64,000 nt of DNA from Ectocarpus siliculosus (Eukaryota; Sar; Phaeophyceae; Ectocarpales; Ectocarpaceae): positions 327,329 to 391,328 of the forward strand of contig FN649733.1 in the NCBI GenBank assembly GCA_000310025.1. Reading direction: 5' to 3'. A program made the translations under genes and the position numbers. Positions within the stretch are counted from its first letter, which is position 1, and each line of letters begins with the position of its first letter. The notes beneath the pieces were generated by a model. It had not been told where the DNA came from, did no database searches, and saw nothing but the letters and a program-made list of their open reading frames with translations. Below, piece after piece: positions 25,850-38,582 of the stretch.

Positions 25850-28800
25850 TCATCGGTTCCGCTTCGACCTGTGCGCCTGCTTCAGGGCGAGAGTGTTCTG
25901 GTTTCGAGTGGCGATCCTCGTTTTTTGGGCCTGCAAGCAAGAGTTGACAACGACGAAAAGGCACCAGAACCAAGAGACAGGAAGGGATCGCGCCGTCATT
26001 GACGAGTTGCTGGGTTTCCCTTGGCTTGGAACTTAGTTGGTCTTCTGCTGAAAAGCATCACATGTAGCGACGTTCATCAACCGTTTGTCGTAAACTGGCA
26101 CAATAGAAACGGTCACATCACATCTACCCGGAAGGGTTTGTACGGATACAAACTGGAACGGATAAAATCTTATCTTCATCGGCTCCATATTTGCAGCATT
26201 TATTGTAACTGATCCCCTACCTCCGGTGGGCCACCTCCCACTTCCGACAAACCCGGCACGAAAGAGCGAAGAGCGCTGAATACAGCAGTATTGTCACGTT
26301 GTTCGAGGCTGTGCTTCTCGTGGGACACACACGTTCTGCGAATCAGCTAAAGGGGGTCGGTTGTTGTTTGGGTTGGCACTACCTGGAAAAAGGCGAGGGA
26401 ATTCTGGTCTTTGTCCGCCACCCGCGTCAACGCGGCTTGTTCCAACGATCCCGTGTCCTCGAAGCCTCCTTCATCCCACCGAATGCCCCCACCCGGTGAC
26501 AGAGGCGCCCTGCTGTCGATATCTAGCCCATCCTCCTCAAAGCCGCCCTCCGCCTGTCCACAAAAGTGGCGTTCGATTTCCGATCGCGGAAGTGGGGGTG
26601 CACCTGATGATAAGTTCTAGTCACCAGGGGCTTGTCCTCCCTGGGGCTTTGCAATAGCGGGCCAGAAAATGCCCGCAGGAACCCATGCAAGACGGAAAGG
26701 CTGGGGCGTCCCAAGGTGAAATGTCGATAGCACAGGTATGGTGCATCAAGCTTTCAATAAAGTGTTTATCTAAGCACCCAGGGAATCGTCGTATTCGAAA
26801 CCTCCCTTCACTAGAATCTGCATGTACCGCGGCATCGATGCCGGTCGATGTTTCGCCTAGTCGCGAGACCTCGGAAGTGTGCACCCTATAATTAATACCG
26901 TTTGTTTTTCTTTATTTTGCTCCTGGATCTCTCCTTCAGCTACTCGGGTAAAGACGGGACCTCTCCCTAAGGCCCCCCGGCTTTCTCCTGCGGAGCATGT
27001 CTTCTACGATATCTCTACGCAGATAAAGAAGATTTATAACTCATCGTTCTCCGTCGCCAACAACAACTGCAGCGAGCTCCTTGCACTCGTTTATATCCGT
27101 GATTTTTCTTTTGGACTTCGGAGCAACGTGCGTGAAGGATCATCCACAGCATCAACATCCCACCACCCACCTTTTCTTCCAAGTAGCCGTCGAACGACTG
27201 GATCAGGTCCTTCCTGAGCTCCTCCTCCTGCTGAGCGGACGCTTCCATCTTCGCCTTGGCCTTGGCCAGTACCTCAAACGCCTCCTTATAGTTCCGCTTT
27301 GTCTCCCGTTCCTGGGTCACAAGTCTACAGCAACACAGTCACCAGCAGTTGTAGGAATACATATCGTACGGTAGAGGGTGGACGGTGATGGAACATGGAC
27401 AGGAGGATGACGATGCCCACGAGGAACAGGCACACGTCGTAGGCACATTGGCTCACTCTGCCTTCTAGTGAGGCTTTCTTGGACTATCAGATGGGCTGTA
27501 GTTGTCTCTGTTTGTAGGTAGGCATGAAAGATTTTGCTTTTCTCCTTCCTGGACTTTCTCACTTGAACTCGTCTTCGTCCATGACGTCATCGGCGGTGCC
27601 CTTTACGTCAGGCAGGGAGGGCCGCTTCAGCCTTTTATCGCGCACGGTCGCCTGCACGAATGACGAACGGGTTTGGCACCCCACAGGCAGGCGTGTGTCC
27701 CGGGAGAATTTGAAATGACCAAACGCTAGCGCGGTGCCGGTGACATTGGCGAGACGTTCGTTCACGGTTTTCAAAAAAAGAGGCGGTATCACTGCTGCCG
27801 CTGACACGAGGAGGGCCATCACTTCTCCGGGATATTTCGCCTCTACTGCGAGCCCAAAGCGATCAAAACGGTGTGCGATATTTCGATGTATGTTGCATGT
27901 ACTGACCTGGAGTTGATCGATTTGCTTCTTGAGAGCGTTTACCCTCGCCGCTTGTTCGCGGACACCTTCCTTTTGCGCCTTCGCCAAAGCCTTCGTGGCC
28001 AAGAGCTCGCCGTTCAGCTGGCGTCCCACCCCCTTCTCGAAAAGGTCAACAACGCGCCCGGAGGCCAGCATCCGGGTGGAAGGATACCGTGAATCCTTGG
28101 AAGTTTCTGCTACTTCAGAGGAGACCACACAGTCGCTGCGGTTTACAGTGAGCCCTAAACCACGATACTCCGCAGTTGTTCAACAGATTATCGGCAAGTG
28201 GGCGCTTGCACTACATACACTTGTTTGTGTCGAACGAACAATGACACGATCAACCTGTACGCGGGAAAATTCTTCTGGCACGGCGGCGCTGTCACTTGCC
28301 ACAACTGTTAGCTGTTTTCTCCCGACAAATAGCCACCCCCACATTGCGATTCACGCCTCACCTGCTTGAACGCCTCGTACATGGCGCTCTTCGCCTCTCC
28401 CACCACCCCACCGCCCCCACCCCATCTGCCCCCCGACGGCCCTCCACCTGCCCCGCCCGCCAACAATGAACGGTCATTGAACGTGGTGCCCGAGGCCGGC
28501 GCTTGTACCCCGCCCCCAGCTCCACCTCCGACCCGGCTCCGGCCAAAGTGGCGCTTTGTCGCAGAAGGGCCATCGTCTCCAACCTCGGAGGCCGACAGCA
28601 CGGGCGACAGTAAACCATCCTTGGGCTCGCTCTGACGGAACGGTACGGGAACGGTACGGTACGCCCGGTTAAGGAAGAAACAACAAGGAACTAAGGGCAG
28701 GGATCGAGCGGTAAAACACTGAGACAGGGTTCGTCGATGGGTGTCATATCTGCATCAATAACAGGGGGTATGCGTCCCGAGAAGGTGATTGATGGCAACA

Positions 28801-31800
28801 CGCCCTGAAAACAGGGGTAAAATATGTAGCCTCGTCTACCGCTCTCCAGAAACACCAACAGTAGGAGGCCCCTGGGAAAGCTGGCGTGTGTCATCTCTAC
28901 GATGTTGGCAACCTCTCAGAACGCTTCAGGGTCTCTGCTGAGACATTTTCTGTTTCATCTCCCTCGTGCAGATATCGGAGTACCAAGCCATTCTGTTCTG
29001 GGTCACCCCCTGAGACGAGCCAAATTGTATCCAAGCATAGAACTCCTATAAATATGGTGACCCGGAGAACGCGACGTAGAAGCGCAAAGAAAGAAGAAAG
29101 AGCCGCAACTGAACGGTATCAATCCCAATGAATAGAGAAGAGCCGCCGCGTTGGGTGTAGATAAGCGTTCTTCGATAGGACGGCGGTAGAAAATTTTGTT
29201 CACTAAAGCCCAGCGTAAACACTCGGGTCCGCCTTGCGATGGTTACACTCGACGGTCACACGTAGGTATACGTATTGACGAAATGAGGACCAAAGCCCCG
29301 ACTATTCGGTTAGACTGCATGCCCCATACAGACACAAAACCCATACTTTCTATGCGGTTCCTTGTGTTCACTACGTAAGAGTTACCTGTCCCGCTGGCGG
29401 TGCCCCCGCCATAAACGCGGAGCTCGCCCCCCCTCGACCACCTTGCTGCTGTCTCGAGAGCGGCCTGTCCCTCGTTGAGTCTACCGTCACCGGTCGTGCG
29501 TGATCCGGTGCCCGCCCCAACCCGAAGCCGTTGTCAGGCTCCATGGATCCGACCAACGTGTCCGCGGTGCCCTTAGGGTTGGTTGCCGTTATTGTCGCCG
29601 TCAACGTCGTCGTCATCGTCGTTGTTTGTTGTGTTGTTCGGGCATAGGGGGGGTACCGTCGAGCATGTGGTGATGAGGTCCTTGGAAAAGAAGAAACGAC
29701 TGCGGCCGTGAGCAGGTGTTCTGTGTTGTACGTCTACACTCCTCCCGAAATTGCCCGAGGACTTTCCATGGGCCGAGTGGAGTAGCCGGGAGGGAACCAG
29801 CTGCATAATTTCGCACGAAAACTCAGCAACTCCGCCCTTTTGGGGCACACGCTTCATGTCCCCGAGCCATTATAGCCCAGTTTCAAACTGGCTACATGAA
29901 GTGGTACAAGGTGTCTCATGGGTGGTTGAATTCTCTTACGCCACCTGTCAACATGTTCGTGAACTTGTCGTCGGAAATAGCAACACGTTGCCATCGTCGT
30001 CGTTGGTGGTGGCGAGCTATGCGTGGTGTTGGTCTCGTCAAATCACCTGCATCTTATTCGGGTTGCCGCCTTCCACCCCTTCCCTCGTGTCGCCGTCCTC
30101 TGGAGTGGCTAGGCCTCCTTCGCCCATCCCACCCGCCGAATTGAGAAGAGCGCTGCTCGCCCATGCATGATGCGTACATGTATGTATGTGTGCGTAAGAA
30201 ACGGAAAAGGACAAGCGAAACGGTGCTTGAGGTTCTAACGGCTAAGTAACTCTATGTGGACCCCGGATCGAGACTCTTCAGCTGGACAGGCAGGGTCCTA
30301 GTTCGTAGACTTTGTTGTGTAAGCGAGCGGTTCATCAACGGCATGATGAAAAGCAAGAACACGCACACATACCGTCCATGTTTGTACTAAACAGTACAAC
30401 GATTGTTCGTTGCGCGTCGGACAGTAGATACCTACCTCCAAGTGCTAAGACAACGAAATCAACGGCCATGGCTACGCAGTGCCCCAACCCCCGACCTATC
30501 AGCAGCTTAGAAAACGAAGCAACACCTTCTGGCATCCCCCTGCACTTCGAGGATTAGGGTCTTGAATACGCGGCATATCTCCCTCATTTGGCGTACGCTC
30601 TCCAGCGGCGGGAACGACGCTTCCTCTTCCTCGGGACCCTCAGAAACAAATACGTACGTGGTGACATAGGGGCACTAAACGTACGGCAAATGACAAGTTG
30701 GTTCGAATACCGTACCAACAGAGGTATTGATGGTCACGATACAAGGAAGGCAGGAGCCTTTCTAGAACACCAATGTATGGTGATACTTGTTGGGTGCCGA
30801 AGGTTGTAGAAGAAAAGTAATGGTAGAGGCACAGCAGTACTTGACAATAATACTGGACTAACGGAGAATAAAATGTGGTGACAGCGCGGTCTTCAACGAA
30901 CATAGTTAAGAAGTGACTCGTTCCATTACGTATACATCGTAGCTTGAGGTATTGGAATTCGGCAGTATTGTATTATAAGGACACCCGTTTGCGGTCCATC
31001 CAGTGTTGTTTATTCGATTTTTGGAAAACATGGAACTATAATATTGTTTCCATGTGTTTTATCGAGGTGCAAAAGTAAGCACGCACGCATAACTTTGTGC
31101 TGCATGCAATGACGGTGTAGAGTCGTTTTGTGTCAAGATATGAGTGCTACACTGTACGGTAGATAGGAACACTAAACCGTGGGAGAGACCTTTTTCTTGT
31201 CTTGTACTGTTTTTCGTCAAGCAGTGTTGAACGCATATAAATTTGTTTGTTCACCTGGGCCGCAACAAATTTTTCCAGTTGGCGACGGATACCTTGCTGC
31301 TGCTCGGGCGTGTACGGGTCGTAGACCACTCTCGATCTGTCCGCCAAGGCATCGTGCATCAACAACTCCTTCGCAAGCGAAAACCACATGATTTTGTACA
31401 TCAAAAAGAGACAGGCCAAAGGCGAAACCAGGGCGAGCGATGGAAATTGTGCGATGACGGCTTCAACGGGAAACAATATCATCGACAGAATCTCCGAAAG
31501 GCTCTCACTGAATCGAACCCGATGGTGTACCTACACAGCCACACTGCACACGTTCTGCTCGCGATAATGAGATAGTGCGCCCTCAAAGCCAGTCTATTCA
31601 GCTGTCTTTTGCGATGTTCGTGTTTTTTATTGCGCCCGGTAACGCCAAGAACAAGAGCACTTCACGCTTTTGGCACCCGTTGAGGGTACTACTGCCTGTT
31701 GGCGTCAGACTCGTGCAACCATGCATACTCCGCCTGACATCCCAAGAGCGAGGACGTAGATACCCCGGCCAAACTTTGAGGTTGGCGACTACTGAAGGCG

Positions 31801-34800
31801 CAACAACACCACAAATAATATCTAGGCAGATCAACGATGAAGTTCAAAATGCCAACAGACGACGCAAAATATGGGCAGGTTCCTCAGCTGAGGAACCCCG
31901 AAGATGACAAGAAAATTTGACCTTTGTAAGCTTACATGTCGTAGAATGACTCGTCACATCCTAGTATACCTGCTTGAGATCTCGGATTGTTCTCTCCTGT
32001 TTCTTGAGGGTTTGCATTGGGTCCAGCACCTCGAGCTGCGGTGGCGGTGACGAGGGAACGGCGATGGCAAAGTCAACGTACCAGAAAATTGCGGTGCATT
32101 CGTCGCGTGATGTACTACGTCCATACGTTTGCGGAGGTTGCACTTTGATACCTTTTCGCCTTGCGCACACCGGTGGCAGAGCCGTTAAAATTGCATGAAA
32201 ATGACCACGGACAAGGGTATGCTTTGCCTGTACATGATCAATACCCATGTTCGTAGTATATCTACGACCGAAACAAGTAACGCAGCACTTAGAAAAAGTT
32301 GGCACCAGTTACGGTTGACACACAGCTACAATTACCCTGGAAAACAAGACGTGTTCATCATTACAAGAGGCCTTCAATCGTTCAAGAACACAAATAGAAA
32401 CAACGATACACTTCCATTTGCGGATTAAGTCTCTCTTGTGGCGCATCCTGGCCGAAGGCGACTGATCCTGCTCTTGAACTCTCAAACCGAGACCGTTGTC
32501 GCTATGTGCGGCAGACGGATATATACCGCAAAACACACGTTTCGATTCCACGATAGTTTTGTGGAGAAGGTGCAACGCAAAGGGATGTGCACCCCCTTCG
32601 ACGGCAAGGGCGCTGCAACGCGCGAGAGAAAGACCGCTAAACACACTATTTCACGACACCAGAGGTTCTGCTGCGCTCTGAGGTTTGCCAAAGGCGCCGG
32701 GACAGCATTATTGGTACTGGTCGGCATGATGTCAACTGAATTGTACAATAAGGTCTACCCACCGCGTGCGTCTCGTTCTGCACTCGCATCATGCGGCTGG
32801 CGAGTCGGAGGGTAGACATGGTCTCTTCCAAGTGCTGGGCCTCGCCCCAGATGCACGCGAGCAAAAGAGTGTTACAATTCCCCCCTAGTGAATCCTTTCA
32901 AAGAGAGCAGGCCCACCCGACGAGCAACAACGAAACGAAACGAGTCAGCATCGACGAAAGGGCGTTCTCGACGAAGAAATAAGGGTTCGCTCTTGAAGGG
33001 ATCAGCTCGAAGCAGGGAAAACGTAAATAGCAAAACACATTCGGCACGGCGAAGAACATTTTGTCCCGATGGTCGACGCACGTAGGGGTTTCAGGAAAGG
33101 TTTTTACGACACCCACTTCGTCTTTCAAGGACTTGTTCTATGAAGCAAGCTTTGCTTACAATATCTCCGCCTTTGAAGCCGCTCTTGTCTCTACCTGGTA
33201 CTCCCATATTCTGCGGTGACCCAAGCTATTCCTTGACAGACGAGCATGCTATGTGGCCATCCATATCGGTATTCGATAATCTGTTTCACAAAGAAGAATC
33301 AATGCTGTTCACGAGGTTTACGTCCACCAGAACCACCCTACCTGCATCCTACTGCTAGGCAGTGCGATAGTTCGATCGCTTGAGCCAGAGACCTCAACGA
33401 TGGTTCTTGGAGATCGAACAGGCGCCAAGCTTGTTTACGGTTTCGTCTTTGACCTCATCAAGGTGACCTATCCTTCCTGACGACCTACTGCTACGACTCA
33501 CGACTGGGGTAGCAGCCGATTGACTGCTTGCGAAGGAGGGCAAGAGAGAAACTAGATGTTTGTGAACCTCGTCTCCTATCACGTCACAAGTTTGTCGCAT
33601 CACGCGGTAGATTAAACACGAACGAGAATACGCGACGAGCCAAGGACGAGGAAAATGAATCAAATTCCGGTAGAGATCCGGTACGGAATTTCTACCGGTA
33701 CCGAATTTCTACGATTTACAAGGTGAATACCGCACAGCACCAGTGTCACACCTTCAGGACGTTGGTCAGCTTGCTCTGGCGGTACGGGACGTGTCCAGCG
33801 TTCCTCCTGCTGAGGGCCACGACACACTGCTCGAGGTAGCTGAGCGATTGGTTGATGTACATGCTCTCCTTCTTGATCGTCTCATCGGAAACGGTTCGCC
33901 CTTCCAATCTCTCCTGCATCCCGACAAAACCATAAATGTTCATTGAAAACCACGTCTTCCAAATATTCTTGCTAATAGGATTACCCGTACGTAGTTGTAT
34001 CATCCTATCAACCGTGTTTGCTGTCAACCGCACTCAGTAATGACAAGTGATTTTACAGCCTTGTCACCAATAGTACAACAGCGGCATCAAGCCGTTACTG
34101 TCTTCTTCGTGCGACCCACCTCCGTACGACTCATCAAATATAGTGCACCTTATATCTGGGCAGGTGAGGCTCCTCGGCCCGTCATCCCCCACCCGACCGC
34201 CCACAGACACATTTACTAAACACGAAGCACTCATCTAACCACCGCCTTCAACGGGCTGAAGTCCGCAGCAGCGAGTTACAATGTGGGGAAGCTGTTCTGC
34301 GCAGTGTGTTCACGGTCGTCTCTCTGTCGAGGCCGTTGTTAACAATGAGACGACCTGACACACGAAACGGCATCATCTAGCTAACACCCGTGCGTAGCAA
34401 CCCGCGTGATCACTCGGCGTTTTCTACAAGGAAAACGTGTGCGCATTGCGCACGGATTCCTCGAGGCAATACCAGCCCCACAGTTGTTTCATTTAATCGT
34501 TTTCGCCAAACCCACTCTGAATTACCCTCAACCCTTGCCCTTTTTGTCTTCCTTTCTCCCTCGTTTACCTGATCGAGCGCTTTCTTGAGCCGTTCGCTTC
34601 CAGCCAAGTCTACTAAATTGAGCTTCGACGATACCACCTAAAGGAACGTCGACGAGAAGGATGCCAAGGTTAACCGAGAGCAGAGATGATATTGGTTGCA
34701 GGTCCGAGGCCGCTACCATACTCCCAGCTGGTAACCTAACAGCATGCAGTATCATACCCGCGGCGCCGTGGTTGAAATGGCCGTTGGCCGGAGGTTTGCC

Positions 34801-37800
34801 TTGCTGATACCAATTCGATGACGTTGTTACGTGTGTGTTTCGACTTTGCTGTTTGCTTTGGTGTTGATTATAGTAAGGATTTCACGAAGTATCATGCCTA
34901 AAACATTCCCAGTCAGTGGCTGCGAACCAGGCACACAAAGCTTCCGTGCTCCAAAGATGCATACCATAGTGTATGCGTCGTATCGTCGTGTTTTTACAAT
35001 GACCCGACGACAGGAGCTGCGATGACGTTGACCGTAATTAATGCAACAAACACCGTGAAGCACATGGTTGTGGTTGTGGTTCTCGTATGTCTTCACACTG
35101 TAAGCCGCGACCAAGGGCCACATCCCTTCCATGAGTGTTTTACGTAACACAAGCGGGTTCTACCATGTCGGCGTAAGCAAAGCTCGGTTGGGAACGGGCG
35201 GCCTGGCCGGAGAAAAATTTCGTCGACCTCGCTAAGTCCAGTTGTATGACATGTATCCATTCCTCTGCCCGTTCGGAAGAGCACCCAAAGGAGGAGGCGT
35301 GTTGCTGGCCGGGGTGCAGAATTAGCACACCAGGAAAAACTAACTACGTTGTGCAAGAAGCGGGACGACACAAGCAAACTCAAGAAGCACTGTCCCGAAC
35401 ACAAGGGTGATGAAAACAGGAAGATAGCGAACGGGAAAACCACGATTTGCTTGTGCTCCGAGGATCTTGTCACCTTTTCACTGACGCCGCTTTTAGCCCT
35501 CTGAGTAACGTACACCGTGAAGATGGAGTGGCTCCTGTTCGACTTCTTGTTGAGGTTGTGCTGAGCGGTTGTGCGCATCAGCTCTCCCCCGTACAGAAGG
35601 TTCAAGGCCTCTTGCTCGGACTTGACCTGGTTTGACCGTTGGTTTGACCGTTGGTTCGACGGTGGGTTGGGCCGTCAGAACTACCGATATGGCTGTTGCC
35701 ATGACCGCCGATGAGGCCCTCGATGTTGCAGTTGGTTACAGCCGGTGGATTGGTGGGGGCATCAAACTGAGAAACGCATGGATCAGCGAAGTACCGACAC
35801 AGTCATATAAACGCTTGTCTTTAATGTAACTACGAGGATCTTACGTCGCCCGTCAAGTATCGTTCCTTCCAGTATTATCCTAGAGGAAGCCGGCCTATCC
35901 ACATTCCTTCAGCGTCATTCAGCTCTGAAGACGACGCCAAAATCGGGTAAGGCGGCCCATGTCAACGTTTACCTTCTCAACAAGTGTCACTCTGCGTGCA
36001 AACGTGCAAGATGCGTGTGTTGCTGCTTCTTGCGCACGAGTATTCCCCTGACGCGAAGCCACTTGGGGACGTGGCAATCTGTCCTTCACCATTAAGACTG
36101 TGTAAACCAACCTCGCTGGCAGAAATAATGGAGCCAGGCCTGAGCGTGGATCAGATTGCACAACAACAGGATTGGCTCTAATCGAGCAACCAACCGCAGT
36201 TATTTAGTTGTAAATCCAAAGACCTCAAAGCGCCACAGAAGAGAGGATCGCTGTTGTCCCCGTGTGGAATGTGTGACCTGATGCAGGGTTTGCACCTCTT
36301 CCGAAAGTACGTTCCAACAGCGGCCCAAATATTTTCGTTTTGCGTTGCCCAAGTTTGTTCTCCTGCACGCACCTCCACCTCTGTCAGGCCCCTGACAAAC
36401 ACTCCCCTTCCAGCCCGATCTTCTGCAATGGTGTAGTCTCCCTTTCATGGACAGCGCCGCACGAGGAGAAGGATTGTTCGGGCTATCTATCCTCGTCGGC
36501 AGCTGTGAAGGCTCACAGAGAAAGACTAAGACTTGCATGGGAGCGGTTTGATTGGAGGGATCACCGCCGAACAATAACCAAAGATCTGCCAATTTTACCG
36601 TTCGTTTCACTTTGTCTACCTGTCTGTCTATCAGCTAGAGGAAATGTTTTGCCACGAGGAAATATTGAAATATGAAATATGAGAGCCGTCCTAGGTGAAG
36701 CTGTGAGGTACGTTGATGCAAAGAGATCATCGGCGTGTGATAGGACAATGGCTTTGGGCAAGGCGACAGAATGGCGAAGAGGTGCATCGTGCTGATCGCG
36801 AAACAGCGCTACTTTGAGAAGTACCAAGGCTTCCGCATGGACCGCCCTAGATCTCCCAACCTTTGATGAAGTTAATGCCAACCTAAGCCGTCCTATCACT
36901 GCCGACGAGAAAAATGTGCAAGAGAAACAAGTGCCTCTACAGTAAGCCCCCCGCCCCCATTTCATCACCTTCGTGGCGTTGACAGCAGGGTCCACGAGGA
37001 GGTCGAATATTTTCTCGTTGTAGATCTCCATGTAGGTTATGTTGACGCTAAAGGCGGTTTCGATTCTAGCGTTCACTTCCTGGAAAACGTGCGTCAGAGC
37101 TCTGGGGGATATGCCACGGTGCTTCGGATCCATCCAAGCGATGAGACCAGGCACCGGCAGGGTTGGGAGATGCGAAAAAGCGAGCAAAGAAAATATTAAC
37201 GTTGAATTAGGTAGATGCCGTACGAAGCATCCCTCTTCGACTGTAGGACACATAAGGGTGTGACGAAGGACGTTCTGAATCGTATCGGTGTCGCAACTAT
37301 CAATATATGGTGCCTCTCCTGCAAACGATCAGCACATGCTACGAGAACAGAAAATGGGCGTGCACCTAAACAGATCTGAGTATCGACCCGTGTCTAAATG
37401 TTTCACAGCTTGCTACTAGCGTAAAATCGCACGCGGTCGCAAGCTCCCCTTGATGACAACTTCCGTAGTGTTCATGCGCGCCTGACTTGTTGGGCGAGAA
37501 TACTTGCACAGCATGCCATTCGGTGCTGAGATGAAAGTCACTGTTGTTGCAGAAAGGCTGTGTTGAACGAAACAATTGCACTAAATAAGACGACGCGCGG
37601 TCCCCAGAACAATCGCCACGCCTTCGTCAAAATATTTCGTCGTCGAAACACAGATTAAATAAGACTCGGAATTTCTGCGAGAGCAGTACAACGGAACCCG
37701 TTCCGCCAGCATCGATGATCCCATCGGAGCAGGGACCGAACTACAACAACAAAGTATCACGAGCTCTTTACCTGGTAGTTTCCGGAGTCTCCAGACATGG

Positions 37801-38582
37801 TGAAAGTCTTGCCCGAGCCGGTCTGCCCGTAGGTCATGATGCACCCTGGTATGATCGAAAGAAGCAAAAAGACTCACTCTCCAGCCCCCAACAACCAGTA
37901 CCATGTATATGACGAAAGTCAGCATGTATCGGAGTCGAAGCCTACAGGACGGCCATCCAGGCGTAATAGTTTCCCGTACTTCATTCCACGTGCACTGAGC
38001 GGCCGAAGGTGTTTGTTTGTGTCGTGGGCAGGGTCTTACATCATCAACGAACCAGGACAACTGCAACTACGAAGGAAACGATGACCGAAAGCCTACTGAA
38101 CCTCCTACCATCAGACAGATAAGCCCTTAACATGTGTTTTACTCAAAAACACGAAAACGCCGAGCACGGCGGCTGGAAAGTATTTTGGGAGATCCATCCC
38201 CTGTGCTTGGAGGTGAGCGAGGAGAAGAGAAGAAAAAACCCGCTGGTGAGCCTACAAGTACCGACAGCGGGATAAATCCCCGCCGTTTGCAATCATATCA
38301 TTGTGCATTGTATACGCACGGGACGTAGGAACAAAACACCTAGACTCTGCGTCAACATTCTTTGGTAACTCAATGCCTGCCGTCTTTTCCCGGCTCACCG
38401 CTTATGCCGTCGACTGCGCCCTGGACGACGTCCCGGGCAAGCCCATCGTAAATGGTGTCCTGGCCAGCGTTGTGCAAGACGTGATGGAACTGGAAGCGGA
38501 AGGAGTTTTGGCGATTGTCGTGCATCCCGGTGGCGGCGATTTCTGCCTCTTGCTCCAGCGTGCCATGGTTGACCGTAATTGT
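25850..38582 (-). CDS. Kinesin-9 family motor (KIF6/KIF9-like), 18 exons found, 5' end missing
   Basis: Minus-strand exons: 38582-38399, 37845-37772, 37121-36969, 36441-36373, 35626-35474, 34637-34569, 33913-33752, 32894-32763, 32035-31970, 31368-31255, 30638-30546, 29571-29386, 28631-28362, 28095-27907, 27651-27563, 27324-27171, 26616-26383, 25930-25850. All junctions are GT-AG with matching phases. Motor motifs in order: FQFHHVLHNAGQDTIYDGLA; P-loop YGQTGSGKTFTMSG; HRGISPRAL; switch I NKKSNRSHSIFTVY; switch II LNLVDLAGSERL; INQSLSYLEQCVVAL; HVPYRQSKLTNVLK; and GEAQHLEETMSTLRLASRM. The tail has the kinesin-9 blocks MHDALADRSRVVYDPYTPEQ, a coiled coil, DVMDEDEF and a terminal AFFQAQKTRIATRNQ. 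Kinesin-9 acts in motile cilia/flagella, fitting biflagellate zoids. The beta-1 N-terminus was not located upstream of 38582, and an exon between 32763 and 32035 may be missed. Confidence 0.9.
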
